From assembly GCA_028279585.1 (NCBI GenBank), contig JANQNL010000148.1, positions 1 through 52,386 of the forward strand: a DNA stretch of 52,386 bases, written 5' to 3'. The notes beneath the pieces were generated by a model. That model was not told the origin of the DNA. It ran no database searches and was given only the letters and a program-made list of their open reading frames with translations. The translations under genes were made by a program, and so were the position numbers. The DNA is from Thermoplasmatota archaeon (lineage in GTDB: Archaea; Thermoplasmatota; Penumbrarchaeia; JANQNL01). Shown piece after piece: positions 24,241-31,824 of the stretch. The stretch's first letter is position 1. The number at the start of each line of letters is the position of its first letter.

Positions 24241-25665
24241 ATGTTCCTTGGTGATACTGTGGTCCGAGATGTCAAATTCAGCATCGGTGTAGCAGTGTTC
24301 GCCGTCCTTCTGACCCTGGTGTTCCTTGGCACTTCAGTTGCCGAAACGGCATCTGCCTGGACCCCTGGAGATGAGGCGGTCTTCTTTAACGATCATACGT
24401 TCACAGAAGAGAGCTGGTACACCACCGTAGAGCACGAGACCGAGGAGAACGATACAGCAGAGTTCGGTGTCTCCTTTATGAACATGGGCGATATCGAAGC
24501 GTTCCTCATTACCCTCAACCATGTCGAGGATGTTGAGGGCAATGTAGGTGTCCTCCCATACCAGATGTTCGGTATGCATTACTATACCGGAGATGGGGCC
24601 GAGGTGTTTCTTGGTGCCCTTCTTGCCTTCCTATGTGTCTATAACGATACCAATGATGATGGTGTTCCGAACAAGGGTGAGGACTTCTTCTATGTTGTCC
24701 CGTTCGGTGTTGGAAGCTGGCTCCAGGAAGAGACTGGCTACACACCAACCGTGACGAACATGGGTGTTAAGAAGATCAGTGAGAACCATTACCAGATGGG
24801 CATCACCTACAAGAACCTCTATGCGATAGCATCCCAGAACCCGCTCCTTACAGCATTGTTCGCAACAGGATGGGTGTTCAAGTTCACAGAGTTCAGCGTC
24901 ACATACGACATCAGGCTGGACCCTGAGACGGGGACCTTGACCACAGAGACCTTCTATACCATTGGTCAGGTAACCGATCTCTGGGCAGTTATCCTTGGTT
25001 TCCCCATCAAGGTAGATGACGTCCATGAGACACTTCCAGATAACTTCGGTATCGGAGCCGTCCACTTCTCTACCATCTTCACATCCAACTACAAAGTGGT
25101 CGAGAACAAGACCGGTTCCGAGCTTGATGGCAACATCGAGAAAGAGGTCGAGGGCGAGATCGAGGTCGAGACAGGCGGCAGCCGTGCATTCTCTGTTGGC
25201 CTTCGCGGCGACTTCGACGTCATTGACGAGGATACGGATACGGTCCTAGTGGATGATGATGCTGCAAAGAACATGATTCTTCAGCCAAAGGTCAACGACC
25301 TGATCCTTGTTGCATGGCAGCTTGCCTTCAGTGCTACGGTCTTCGTTGGCATGGCCTATGGACTTTCCAGCTACGTCAGGGAATCCTTCGGGACCATGAA
25401 CGATATGGAGACTGGCTCCACGAAGCAGACAGGCGCAACCGGGTTTGGTTCCCAGGCCTTCTGGTATGGTGTGTTCTTCCCAGGATGGGATGGATACAGG
25501 GTCGAGCACGATCCTACCTACACAGCCTACTTCGGTGACGGACAGGCAAGTGGTGGTGGCGGAGTAACCAACGAGGAGTCCCCTGGTTTTACAGCCTTGG
25601 CACTTCTCGGTTCCACAGGTCTTATCGCTACCGTGGCAGTACTTGCCAAAAAGCGCAGGAAGTGA
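24241..25665 (+). CDS. Sorted surface protein, paralogue 1, with PGF-CTERM-like tail
   Basis: The 474-residue protein has an N-terminal signal peptide (VKFSIGVAVFAVLLTLVFLG), a long unrecognised exterior region and a C-terminal sorting-type tail: SPGFTALALLGSTGLI, hydrophobic helix, then KKRRK. That tail is typical of PGF-CTERM proteins, which archaeosortase A cleaves and lipid-anchors. It is clearly homologous over its length to the next gene (shared VLPYQMFGMHYYT, MGITYKNLYAIA, FWY and PGWDG). Start: ATG 24241 is only 18 bp from the TATA centre, so GTG 24259 (MVRDVKFSIGV), with GGTGAT just before it, is an alternative. A strong terminator follows the stop. Function unknown. Confidence 0.75.
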   Translation: MFLGDTVVRDVKFSIGVAVFAVLLTLVFLGTSVAETASAWTPGDEAVFFNDHTFTEESWYTTVEHETEENDTAEFGVSFMNMGDIEAFLITLNHVEDVEGNVGVLPYQMFGMHYYTGDGAEVFLGALLAFLCVYNDTNDDGVPNKGEDFFYVVPFGVGSWLQEETGYTPTVTNMGVKKISENHYQMGITYKNLYAIASQNPLLTALFATGWVFKFTEFSVTYDIRLDPETGTLTTETFYTIGQVTDLWAVILGFPIKVDDVHETLPDNFGIGAVHFSTIFTSNYKVVENKTGSELDGNIEKEVEGEIEVETGGSRAFSVGLRGDFDVIDEDTDTVLVDDDAAKNMILQPKVNDLILVAWQLAFSATVFVGMAYGLSSYVRESFGTMNDMETGSTKQTGATGFGSQAFWYGVFFPGWDGYRVEHDPTYTAYFGDGQASGGGGVTNEESPGFTALALLGSTGLIATVAVLAKKRRK

Positions 25666-25678
25666 AACTTCCTATCAT

Positions 25679-25720
25679 GGGGCCGGAACTTCCGGCCCCT
25701 GCAATTCTTTTTCTTTTCTC
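25679..25720 (+). terminator. Hairpin plus T-tract terminator after surface paralogue 1
   Basis: GGGGCCGGAA (25679-25688) pairs with TTCCGGCCCC (25690-25699), followed by CTTTTTCTTTTCTCTTC. It lies 14 bp after the stop codon and separates the two paralogues. Confidence 0.8.
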
Positions 25721-25797
25721 TTCTATACCTATAAATAGGACCGTGCTGTACATTTTTCAATAAGCGTCCAAATCTTCGATGTGTGTCCAATAACACG

Positions 25798-25805
25798 TTT
25801 ATATG
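25798..25805 (+). promoter_or_regulatory. TATA box of surface paralogue 2
   Basis: TTTATATG is centred near 25802, predicting a start near 25828, just before the GGGAGTG ribosome-binding site. It excludes an upstream in-frame start at 25781. Confidence 0.55.
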
Positions 25806-25840
25806 CACATCGGGTAGGACACGTGTTCGGGAGTGATATC

Positions 25841-27433
25841 ATGGCAAAATTGACATACCATGGTCTGGTGGCGACCCTTATTGCGGTCCTGGTCTCATTG
25901 ATGATCGTAGGTTGCGCATCTGGAGATTACTTGAGATCTTATTCAAAAGGTGACGAGGAAGAGGTCCTGGGCCAGACCTTCGATGAGGAGATGTGGTACA
26001 CGACAGTGACCGAAGAGACAGATGAAGGAGAGGCCGAGTTCGGCATCTCATATCTTAACATGGGGGATATCCAGGCCTTCCTGGTAGCCTTCGAGAGCAT
26101 AGAGAACGATGACGGCGAAAAAGGCGTTCTCCCCTACCAGATGTTCGGGATGCACTATTACACAGAGGATGGAGAAGAGGTCTACATGGGAGCGATCCTG
26201 GCATACCTGACCATCTTCAACGATACTGACGAGGATGGAATGCCTGATGCCGATGAGGAGTTCCTCTACGTGGTCCCGTTCGGACTGGGCAACGTCCTTG
26301 AAGAGGAATACACACCTAACGTCGAGAACATGGGTGTTGTGAAGGTCGATGAGGGACACTACAGAATGGGCATTACCTACAAGAACCTCTACGCCATCGC
26401 CACAGCGAACCCCATAATGACAGCGCTTCTGGCCACGGGATTCGTGTTCAAGTTCTCCGAGCTTACCATCACCTACGAGATAAAGGTGGACATGGAGACA
26501 GGGACCATGACCTCGGAGACGTTCTACACAATCGGCGAGATATCCGAACTCTATGCGGTCATTCTTGGATTCCCGTTCGAGGCCCAGGATGTCCATGGGA
26601 CGATACCTGACAATTACTGCATCGGTGTTGTCCACTTCTCAACGATGTTCACATCCAATTATGAGATCTCTGATGTGGACGGTCTTGTGGACTTTGAAAA
26701 TGATATCTTCTATCCAGATATCGAGGATGATGACTACAGTTCGCTGATCGATAACTACGATGACTATTCCGACCACAACTATGGTGATAGGACCACTGGA
26801 ACAACAAGGTCCGACCCATACAGTGACTATGAGGATTACGAAGACTACGGCGATGTCAACGAGAGCGAGTATCAGGACATGATCGGCGATGCCATGGGCG
26901 AGGTCGACCGTGCTCTGGAGACCTCGGACATCAATATCGACATCGGTGATTCCACAGCCTTTGAGATAGATTTCTATGGGACATACGATGTGATAGACGA
27001 GGACGATAACGACAAGGTCTTGGAAAAGGACGCTGTAGCAAACTCTGTCATCCTGAACCCTGGCCTCAATGACATCATAATGGTCGGCTGGCAGCTTGGG
27101 TTCTCTGCTGGGATAATGAGCTACATGGCGTATGCCCTGTCTGATGATGTTCAGGATTCCTACACATCACCGATGGACCTTCACGACAGAAGCTTGGACC
27201 CATCCAACCCGGCAGGATTCGGGGCACAGACCTTCTGGTATGCTGTGACCTTCCCAGGGTGGGATGGCCACAGGGTGGTCCATGATCCTGCGTATACCGC
27301 GTTCTTCGGAGATGATGCATCAGGTCAGGAGGGAGAGACCTCCCCTGGAATGACGTTCGGTGTATTGGCCATCGCTGGAACGATCACTGCGATAATGGTC
27401 GCGGTCTACAGGAGACGTTCAAAAAAGACTTGA
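25841..27433 (+). CDS. Sorted surface protein, paralogue 2, with Asp/Tyr-rich insertion
   Basis: Start ATG 25841 lies 7 nt behind GGGAG; 530 residues. The signal peptide ends in IVGCASGD, where the cysteine could serve as a lipobox. The body is homologous to paralogue 1 (VLPYQMFGMHYYT, MGITYKNLYAIA, FWYAVTFPGWDGH). It carries an extra segment of about 75 residues, roughly residues 285-365, rich in Asp, Tyr and Ser (DYSSLIDNYDDYSDHNYGD, DYEDYEDYGDVN), probably an exposed low-complexity loop that may bind cations. The C-terminus TSPGMTFGVLAIAGTI, helix, then YRRRSKKT is again a sorting-type tail, with PGM in place of PGF. It has its own promoter. Its stop codon is the first three bases of a 44-bp direct repeat. 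Confidence 0.75.
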   Translation: MAKLTYHGLVATLIAVLVSLMIVGCASGDYLRSYSKGDEEEVLGQTFDEEMWYTTVTEETDEGEAEFGISYLNMGDIQAFLVAFESIENDDGEKGVLPYQMFGMHYYTEDGEEVYMGAILAYLTIFNDTDEDGMPDADEEFLYVVPFGLGNVLEEEYTPNVENMGVVKVDEGHYRMGITYKNLYAIATANPIMTALLATGFVFKFSELTITYEIKVDMETGTMTSETFYTIGEISELYAVILGFPFEAQDVHGTIPDNYCIGVVHFSTMFTSNYEISDVDGLVDFENDIFYPDIEDDDYSSLIDNYDDYSDHNYGDRTTGTTRSDPYSDYEDYEDYGDVNESEYQDMIGDAMGEVDRALETSDINIDIGDSTAFEIDFYGTYDVIDEDDNDKVLEKDAVANSVILNPGLNDIIMVGWQLGFSAGIMSYMAYALSDDVQDSYTSPMDLHDRSLDPSNPAGFGAQTFWYAVTFPGWDGHRVVHDPAYTAFFGDDASGQEGETSPGMTFGVLAIAGTITAIMVAVYRRRSKKT

Positions 27434-27474
27434 ACTTTCCATTTGCCATGTATCCGTTGGCTTGCACGAAATCG
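27431..27474. repeat. 44-bp direct repeat, copy 1
   Basis: This 44-bp sequence, starting with the stop codon TGA of surface paralogue 2 (TGAACTTTCCATTTGC...), recurs without a mismatch at 27665-27708. The two copies enclose 190 bp holding repeat element E. Confidence 0.9.
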
Positions 27475-27492
27475 CGAGTAACCGGAGCGAAG

Positions 27493-27585
27493 CTTCGAAA
27501 AAATACCAAAATAGATCGATATCCAGAACTCTTTGGCATTTGTTGGTCCGTTCTGGATATCGACCGTTCTTTCCCTTTTTCGAAG
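27493..27585 (+). repeat. Nested inverted-repeat element, copy E
   Basis: Perfect outer arms CTTCGAAAAA (27493-27502) / 27576-27585 and perfect inner arms TCGATATCCAGAAC (27516-27529) / 27550-27563, with a 20-nt loop and 13/12-nt spacers that read CCAAAA and TCGACCGTTCTTT. It begins 60 bp after the stop of surface paralogue 2 and lies between the 44-bp direct repeats. The loop lacks the AGCG seen in other copies. Confidence 0.85.
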
Positions 27586-27664
27586 TTTTGTGTAGGGCGC
27601 TCGTATACCCGTTTTGATCATCTGGACAGGAACCTATCAGCATGAAGTAGCTCAACGACAAGTG

Positions 27665-27708
27665 TGAACTTTCCATTTGCCATGTATCCGTTGGCTTGCA
27701 CGAAATCG
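27665..27708. repeat. 44-bp direct repeat, copy 2
   Basis: Exact copy of 27431-27474. It is followed at once by TTAAATAAAC, a TATA-like sequence that could serve the ATPase gene with a leader of about 70 nt. Identity stops abruptly on both sides. Confidence 0.9.
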
Positions 27709-27805
27709 TTAAATAAACACGCCTACTATCCAAATAGCGCGCGCCCCACTAAGGGCGCTTTAGCGAGCGTTCGGGTAGTTGATCACAACGTAACGACGAG
27801 TGGTC

Positions 27806-30682
27806 ATGGACCAACAAGAGGATGCGGACCAGATGGGAGACGGACCTGACAAGCTTTGGCACCAGATGGACCTCAAAGAGGTCATGTCGAACCTTCACAC
27901 ATCAGCCAAAGGCCTGGTCGCAGATGAAGCAAAGAGCAGGATAGAACAGTTCGGTCTCAACGAGCTTGCCCAGAAGAAACCTCGCAGCGTCATTTTACGT
28001 TTCCTTGACCAGTTCAAAAGCGTCCTGATCATCATCCTCATTATCGCAGGTTTCCTCTCCTTCTTCATCGGTGAGTGGACCGACTCCCTTGTCATATTCA
28101 TCGTCATCACCATCAATGCATGCCTAAGCCTCTATCAGGAGATGAAGGCAGAAAAGAAGATGGAAGCACTGAAACGACTTGCCGACCCTACCGCAGTTGT
28201 CGTTCGTGATGGGAAGAAGATAGAGATCTCTACAGCAGAGATAGTCCCTGGCGACATAATCACAGTTGAGGATGGACAGCGCGTCCCAGTTGATGCTAGG
28301 ATAATCTCCTCCAACAACCTTGAGGTCAATGAGTCGAGCCTGACTGGTGAATCCGAACCGGTCCGGAAGAAGGTAGGTAGGCTGCTGAAAGAGACAGTGC
28401 TTGCCGAAAGGACGAACATGCTCTACACAGGGACCATCGTGACCAAAGGAAACGCAAAGGCCGTTGTTGTAGATACCGGTATGAGGACCCAGATCGGCCA
28501 GATCGCGAAGATGGTCCAGGGTGTCAACATCGAAGAGACCCCGCTCCAGAAGAGGCTTGCAAAGCTTGGAGGCCAGATAGCAGCGTTCGCGATAATCGTC
28601 TGTGTCGTTCTCTTGATATTCGATGTGATAACCAACTGGTCCGAGCTTGCGGCCCTTTTCACAGACTTCTCTTTGAAGGCTCTAGAGGAGTCGTTCATCA
28701 GAGAGGCCATCCTGACCTACATAAGTCTTGCAGTAGCTGTGATACCGGAAGGTCTACCGGTAGTGGTCATGCTTACACTGGCCCTTGGAATGGAACAGAT
28801 GGCCAAGCACAACTCCATCGTTAAAAGGATGCCATGCGTCGAGACCCTTGGTTGCACTACCGTTATCTGTTCTGACAAGACCGGGACCCTCACCTGCAAC
28901 GAGATGACGGTCAAGGAGATCGACCTACCTCAATTCAAGACCGAGATAATGGTCAATGGTCTAGGTTATGACCCAAAGGGGAACCTCATCCTGCCCGAGA
29001 AACCCTCCCAGGCCCTGTTGGACACAGTGGAGAAGCTCATGGAGGTTTCCATGGGTTGCAACAACGCTGTGCATCGAAAGAAGGAGGGAATGTGGCAAAT
29101 AATGGGCGATCCCACAGAGGGAGCCCTGGTCGTGCTTTCGAAAAAGTATGGGCAAAAGAACATCAAAGCGCCTACCCGTGTTAAGGAACTTCCATTTGAC
29201 GCAGATAGGATGCGGATGTCCACTATCCATAAGCAGGGCAAGAAGGAGTTCATATTCACAAAGGGAGCACCTGGAAAGATGTTCCCGGTCTGCAACCGGA
29301 TAATGACCAAGGATGGCATCAAGCCAATGTCCAAGATGATGGAGCTCAAACTTCGGGCTTCCAACACAAAGATGGCCGGCAAGGCCTACAGGGTCCTGGC
29401 ACTTGCTTACAACGAGATCGATGTAACAGTGGGAGACAAGATCCTTCAGGGAGATGAGAAGACCCTGGTAAAGAACTTCGAAAAGGACCTCATATTCATC
29501 GGTCTTGTGGGTATCATCGACCCCGCCAGGGAAGAGGCCAAGGATGCGATATCGGAATGCAAGCGTGCGGGCATCAAGGTCGTCATGATAACAGGTGACC
29601 AGAAAGAGACCGCGGTCGCCATTGGAAAGACCCTGGGGATAGTCCAGAGCATGAAGAACGTCCTTAAGGGCTCTGACCTTGAGTGTATGTCCTCGAAGCA
29701 GCTCGAATCCAAGGCCAACGATGTAACGGTCTATGCACGAGCGTCCCCCGAGCACAAGATGAAGATCATCTCCGCCTTGAAGTCCAAGGGCCACGTGGTA
29801 GCCATGACCGGTGATGGTGTCAACGACGCCCCTGCCCTTACAAAGGCGGACATCGGTGTTGCCATGGGTCAGACCGGCACCGACGTTGCCCAGGAAGCTG
29901 CGGACATGGTACTGCAGGATGATAACTTTGCAACCATCGTAAAGGCTGTGGAGGAAGGTCGAAAGATCTACACCAACATCAGGCGGTTCATCCGTTATCA
30001 GCTATCCACGAACGTGGGGGCGATCATTCTCATCCTTCTATGCACGGTCTTTGGTCTACCTATACCACTTTCTCCAGCACAGATCCTTTACATCAATATC
30101 ATCATGGATGGTCCACCAGCCATGGCGTTGACCATGGAACCTTCCACTGGGGACATCATGAAGAATCCTCCCAGAGACCCCAAGGAGAGCATTCTATCAA
30201 CTGAGTTGATAAGTTCTATCATCATGTTGGGTGTGATAATGGCCTTCTGGACCATGCTGGTCTACTGGCTCATGGACCCAACAGATCCAGATAAGCTTCC
30301 AAAGGCCAGGACCATGGCGTTCACGACCTTTGTCCTGTTCCAGTTGTTCAATGTGTTGAACTGTAGGGCCTACAAGCACTCTGTGTTCCAAAAAGGCCTG
30401 TTCGCGAACAAGTACATCATCGGTGCGATCGCACTGTGTCTTGTACTCCAGATCGTCCTTATCTACGGACCGATGATCGACTTCCCACTCATCGGGAGTA
30501 TCAATCTGTTCCAGACCGTACCATTGGATTGGAAGGATTGGATAATGTGTGTTGTTGTGTCGGCGTTCATCTTCCTTGCAGATGAGATAAGAACGCTTCT
30601 GACCTATTTCATAGGCCGTAGGATGAGACCTCTGCACTTTGGAGAGAAGTTCAGGCAGAGTACCCGAAGGGATGACTCATAA
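27806..30682 (+). CDS. P-type Ca2+/Mn2+-transporting ATPase (type IIA, SPCA/PMR1-like)
   Basis: ATG 27806 gives 958 residues; GTG 27800 is a possible alternative. All P-type landmarks are present: TGES (180-183), PEGL in TM4 (314-317), phosphorylation site DKTGT with D357, and TGDGVND (668-674). The transport residues point to the one-site secretory-pathway class: AVIPEGLP in TM4, STNVGAI in TM5 (no glutamate at the SERCA E771 position), and QILYINIIMDGPPA in TM6 with the Asn and Asp of site II. It should export Ca2+ or Mn2+ from the cytosol at the cost of ATP. Calcium export fits a window rich in calcium-binding surface repeats (inference). Its stop overlaps the convergent SelB-like gene by 6 bp. 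Confidence 0.93.
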   Translation: MDQQEDADQMGDGPDKLWHQMDLKEVMSNLHTSAKGLVADEAKSRIEQFGLNELAQKKPRSVILRFLDQFKSVLIIILIIAGFLSFFIGEWTDSLVIFIVITINACLSLYQEMKAEKKMEALKRLADPTAVVVRDGKKIEISTAEIVPGDIITVEDGQRVPVDARIISSNNLEVNESSLTGESEPVRKKVGRLLKETVLAERTNMLYTGTIVTKGNAKAVVVDTGMRTQIGQIAKMVQGVNIEETPLQKRLAKLGGQIAAFAIIVCVVLLIFDVITNWSELAALFTDFSLKALEESFIREAILTYISLAVAVIPEGLPVVVMLTLALGMEQMAKHNSIVKRMPCVETLGCTTVICSDKTGTLTCNEMTVKEIDLPQFKTEIMVNGLGYDPKGNLILPEKPSQALLDTVEKLMEVSMGCNNAVHRKKEGMWQIMGDPTEGALVVLSKKYGQKNIKAPTRVKELPFDADRMRMSTIHKQGKKEFIFTKGAPGKMFPVCNRIMTKDGIKPMSKMMELKLRASNTKMAGKAYRVLALAYNEIDVTVGDKILQGDEKTLVKNFEKDLIFIGLVGIIDPAREEAKDAISECKRAGIKVVMITGDQKETAVAIGKTLGIVQSMKNVLKGSDLECMSSKQLESKANDVTVYARASPEHKMKIISALKSKGHVVAMTGDGVNDAPALTKADIGVAMGQTGTDVAQEAADMVLQDDNFATIVKAVEEGRKIYTNIRRFIRYQLSTNVGAIILILLCTVFGLPIPLSPAQILYINIIMDGPPAMALTMEPSTGDIMKNPPRDPKESILSTELISSIIMLGVIMAFWTMLVYWLMDPTDPDKLPKARTMAFTTFVLFQLFNVLNCRAYKHSVFQKGLFANKYIIGAIALCLVLQIVLIYGPMIDFPLIGSINLFQTVPLDWKDWIMCVVVSAFIFLADEIRTLLTYFIGRRMRPLHFGEKFRQSTRRDDS

Positions 30683-31630
30683 GGGTCTTCCACTACCCAC
30701 GATCCTTGGCCCTGTAGCTTCCAGCCAGACAACCACAGGTCTATCTTCAGGGTCCATGGCAAGCGGCGATTCGAGCTTCAATGTGATCTTGCCTTCCTCA
30801 CCACCTTTTAGTGGTGTGTCCGTGGAGATCTGGGCAGGGACGAACTGCATCCCGTTGACCACATGGACCACCATGGAGTCCTCCACAGTGTCGGAGAAGA
30901 ACTTGTTGACCTTGAGCTGGAGGTCCATCGATTCTGCGACCTCGAGGCTTCCCTGCTCTGCAAGGACACTTCCTCGGGGCACGTCGTCGACCTCGATGTT
31001 CTTGAGCGCAAGCCCGACCCTGGAGCCTGTGGAGGTCTCATCCACATCATTGTCGTGGACCTGGATGGAGCGTACCTGTGTGACCTTCTTTGAAGGAAGG
31101 ACATCGAGCTTCTGATGCTTGGTGACCGTTCCCCTATCCACAAGTCCAAGGCAGACGGTCCCTACGCCCTTGACAGGGAAGGAATGGTCCACGTTGATCT
31201 TGGTGGGCCCGGGTCTTGGTTCAGGATCGATCGAGAGGAGATGTTCCCGGAGCTCGTTAGCGTTACCGAGCCCGTCCACGACCTCCCACCCCTCTATGAC
31301 AGTGTCCTTCGTCAGGGGTGCTATCTGGTCTGGTTGGATGTAGTTGGTGAGGAATATGGTACCTTCCTTCTTTCCTACGACCTCACAGGCTACCATCTGC
31401 TCACCGATGGTCCTATCGAGCTTGTCAATGACCATGTAGACCTTGTCGCCAAGGTAGAGCGAGAACAGAAGTGGAGGGAGCTTTTCGGGAAACCTTGTTG
31501 GGACAACAGCTGTAAGTGACCGGTCTCCCTTTTTGTGGTTGTAGAGCGTGATATCGCTCTCTGTGCCCTTCTTTCCGAGGTCTGCTGCGAGCTCTTTGGA
31601 GTTGAGGACGCACACTGTCATGGTCTGCAT
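30677..31630 (-). CDS. SelB-like elongation-factor paralogue without GTPase motifs (aSelBL type)
   Basis: Residues about 140-317 align in pattern with domains 2 and 3 of EF-Tu/SelB: INVDHSFPVKGVGTVCLGLV, GTVTKHQKLDVLPSKKVTQV, then SIQVHDNDVDETSTGSRVGL and ALKNIEVDDVPRGSVLA. The first 135 residues take the place of the G domain but have no P-loop (GxxxxGK) and no DxxG; VIDKLD is the only echo of NKxD. A family of such GTPase-less SelB-like proteins is known from archaea, with unknown role, possibly in tRNA or ribosome binding. The gene starts at ATG 31630, with a TATA-like TTTTGTAG about 25 bp upstream, and is probably leaderless. Confidence 0.82.
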   Translation of the reverse strand: MQTMTVCVLNSKELAADLGKKGTESDITLYNHKKGDRSLTAVVPTRFPEKLPPLLFSLYLGDKVYMVIDKLDRTIGEQMVACEVVGKKEGTIFLTNYIQPDQIAPLTKDTVIEGWEVVDGLGNANELREHLLSIDPEPRPGPTKINVDHSFPVKGVGTVCLGLVDRGTVTKHQKLDVLPSKKVTQVRSIQVHDNDVDETSTGSRVGLALKNIEVDDVPRGSVLAEQGSLEVAESMDLQLKVNKFFSDTVEDSMVVHVVNGMQFVPAQISTDTPLKGGEEGKITLKLESPLAMDPEDRPVVVWLEATGPRIVGSGRPL

Positions 31631-31717
31631 GGGTGGGGGTGAGCAAGCCTATGCTACAAAAGACTTATCGTCCAGAAAGGTCGGTTGGATGGATCGTTTC
31701 CCCAGTAAGTGATCTCC

Positions 31718-31819
31718 GAAAGCTTCGAAACAATGAAGAGCGGTTGATAGACAGAACTACATGCTAACGCTAACTACCGTTCTGACCATCAATTCTTTGT
31801 AGTAAGTTTCGAACCTTCC
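31718..31819 (-). repeat. Nested inverted-repeat element, copy F
   Basis: Outer arms 31718-31731 / 31806-31819 match at 12 of 14 positions and inner arms 31744-31757 / 31779-31792 at 12 of 14, with a 21-nt loop and 12/13-nt spacers. On the minus strand the spacers read CTACAA and TCAACCGCTCTTC, and the loop has AGCG. It begins 5 bp beyond the stop codon of the proline/acidic-repeat gene (31825). Confidence 0.82.
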
Positions 31820-31824
31820 TACGT

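Noticed and set aside
27710..27790. A tRNA-like sequence in GC-rich repeats before the ATPase gene
   Set aside because: The stretch with GCGCGCC and AAGGGCGCTTTAGCGAGCG forms short hairpins but has no T-loop GTTCRA, no anticodon arm and no acceptor pairing.
7907..31819. The six nested repeats as integron attC sites
   Set aside because: They share a nested-arm plan and a place at gene ends with attC, but outer arms lack the RYYYAAC/GTTRRRY boxes, spacers are about 12 nt instead of about 5, the genes between are large and in both orientations, and no integrase is present in the window.
7907..31819. The six nested repeats as MITE-type transposon copies
   Set aside because: Copies of a recently moved element should be similar in sequence; here the arms differ strongly and only structure and spacers are kept. 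Only copy E has flanking direct repeats.
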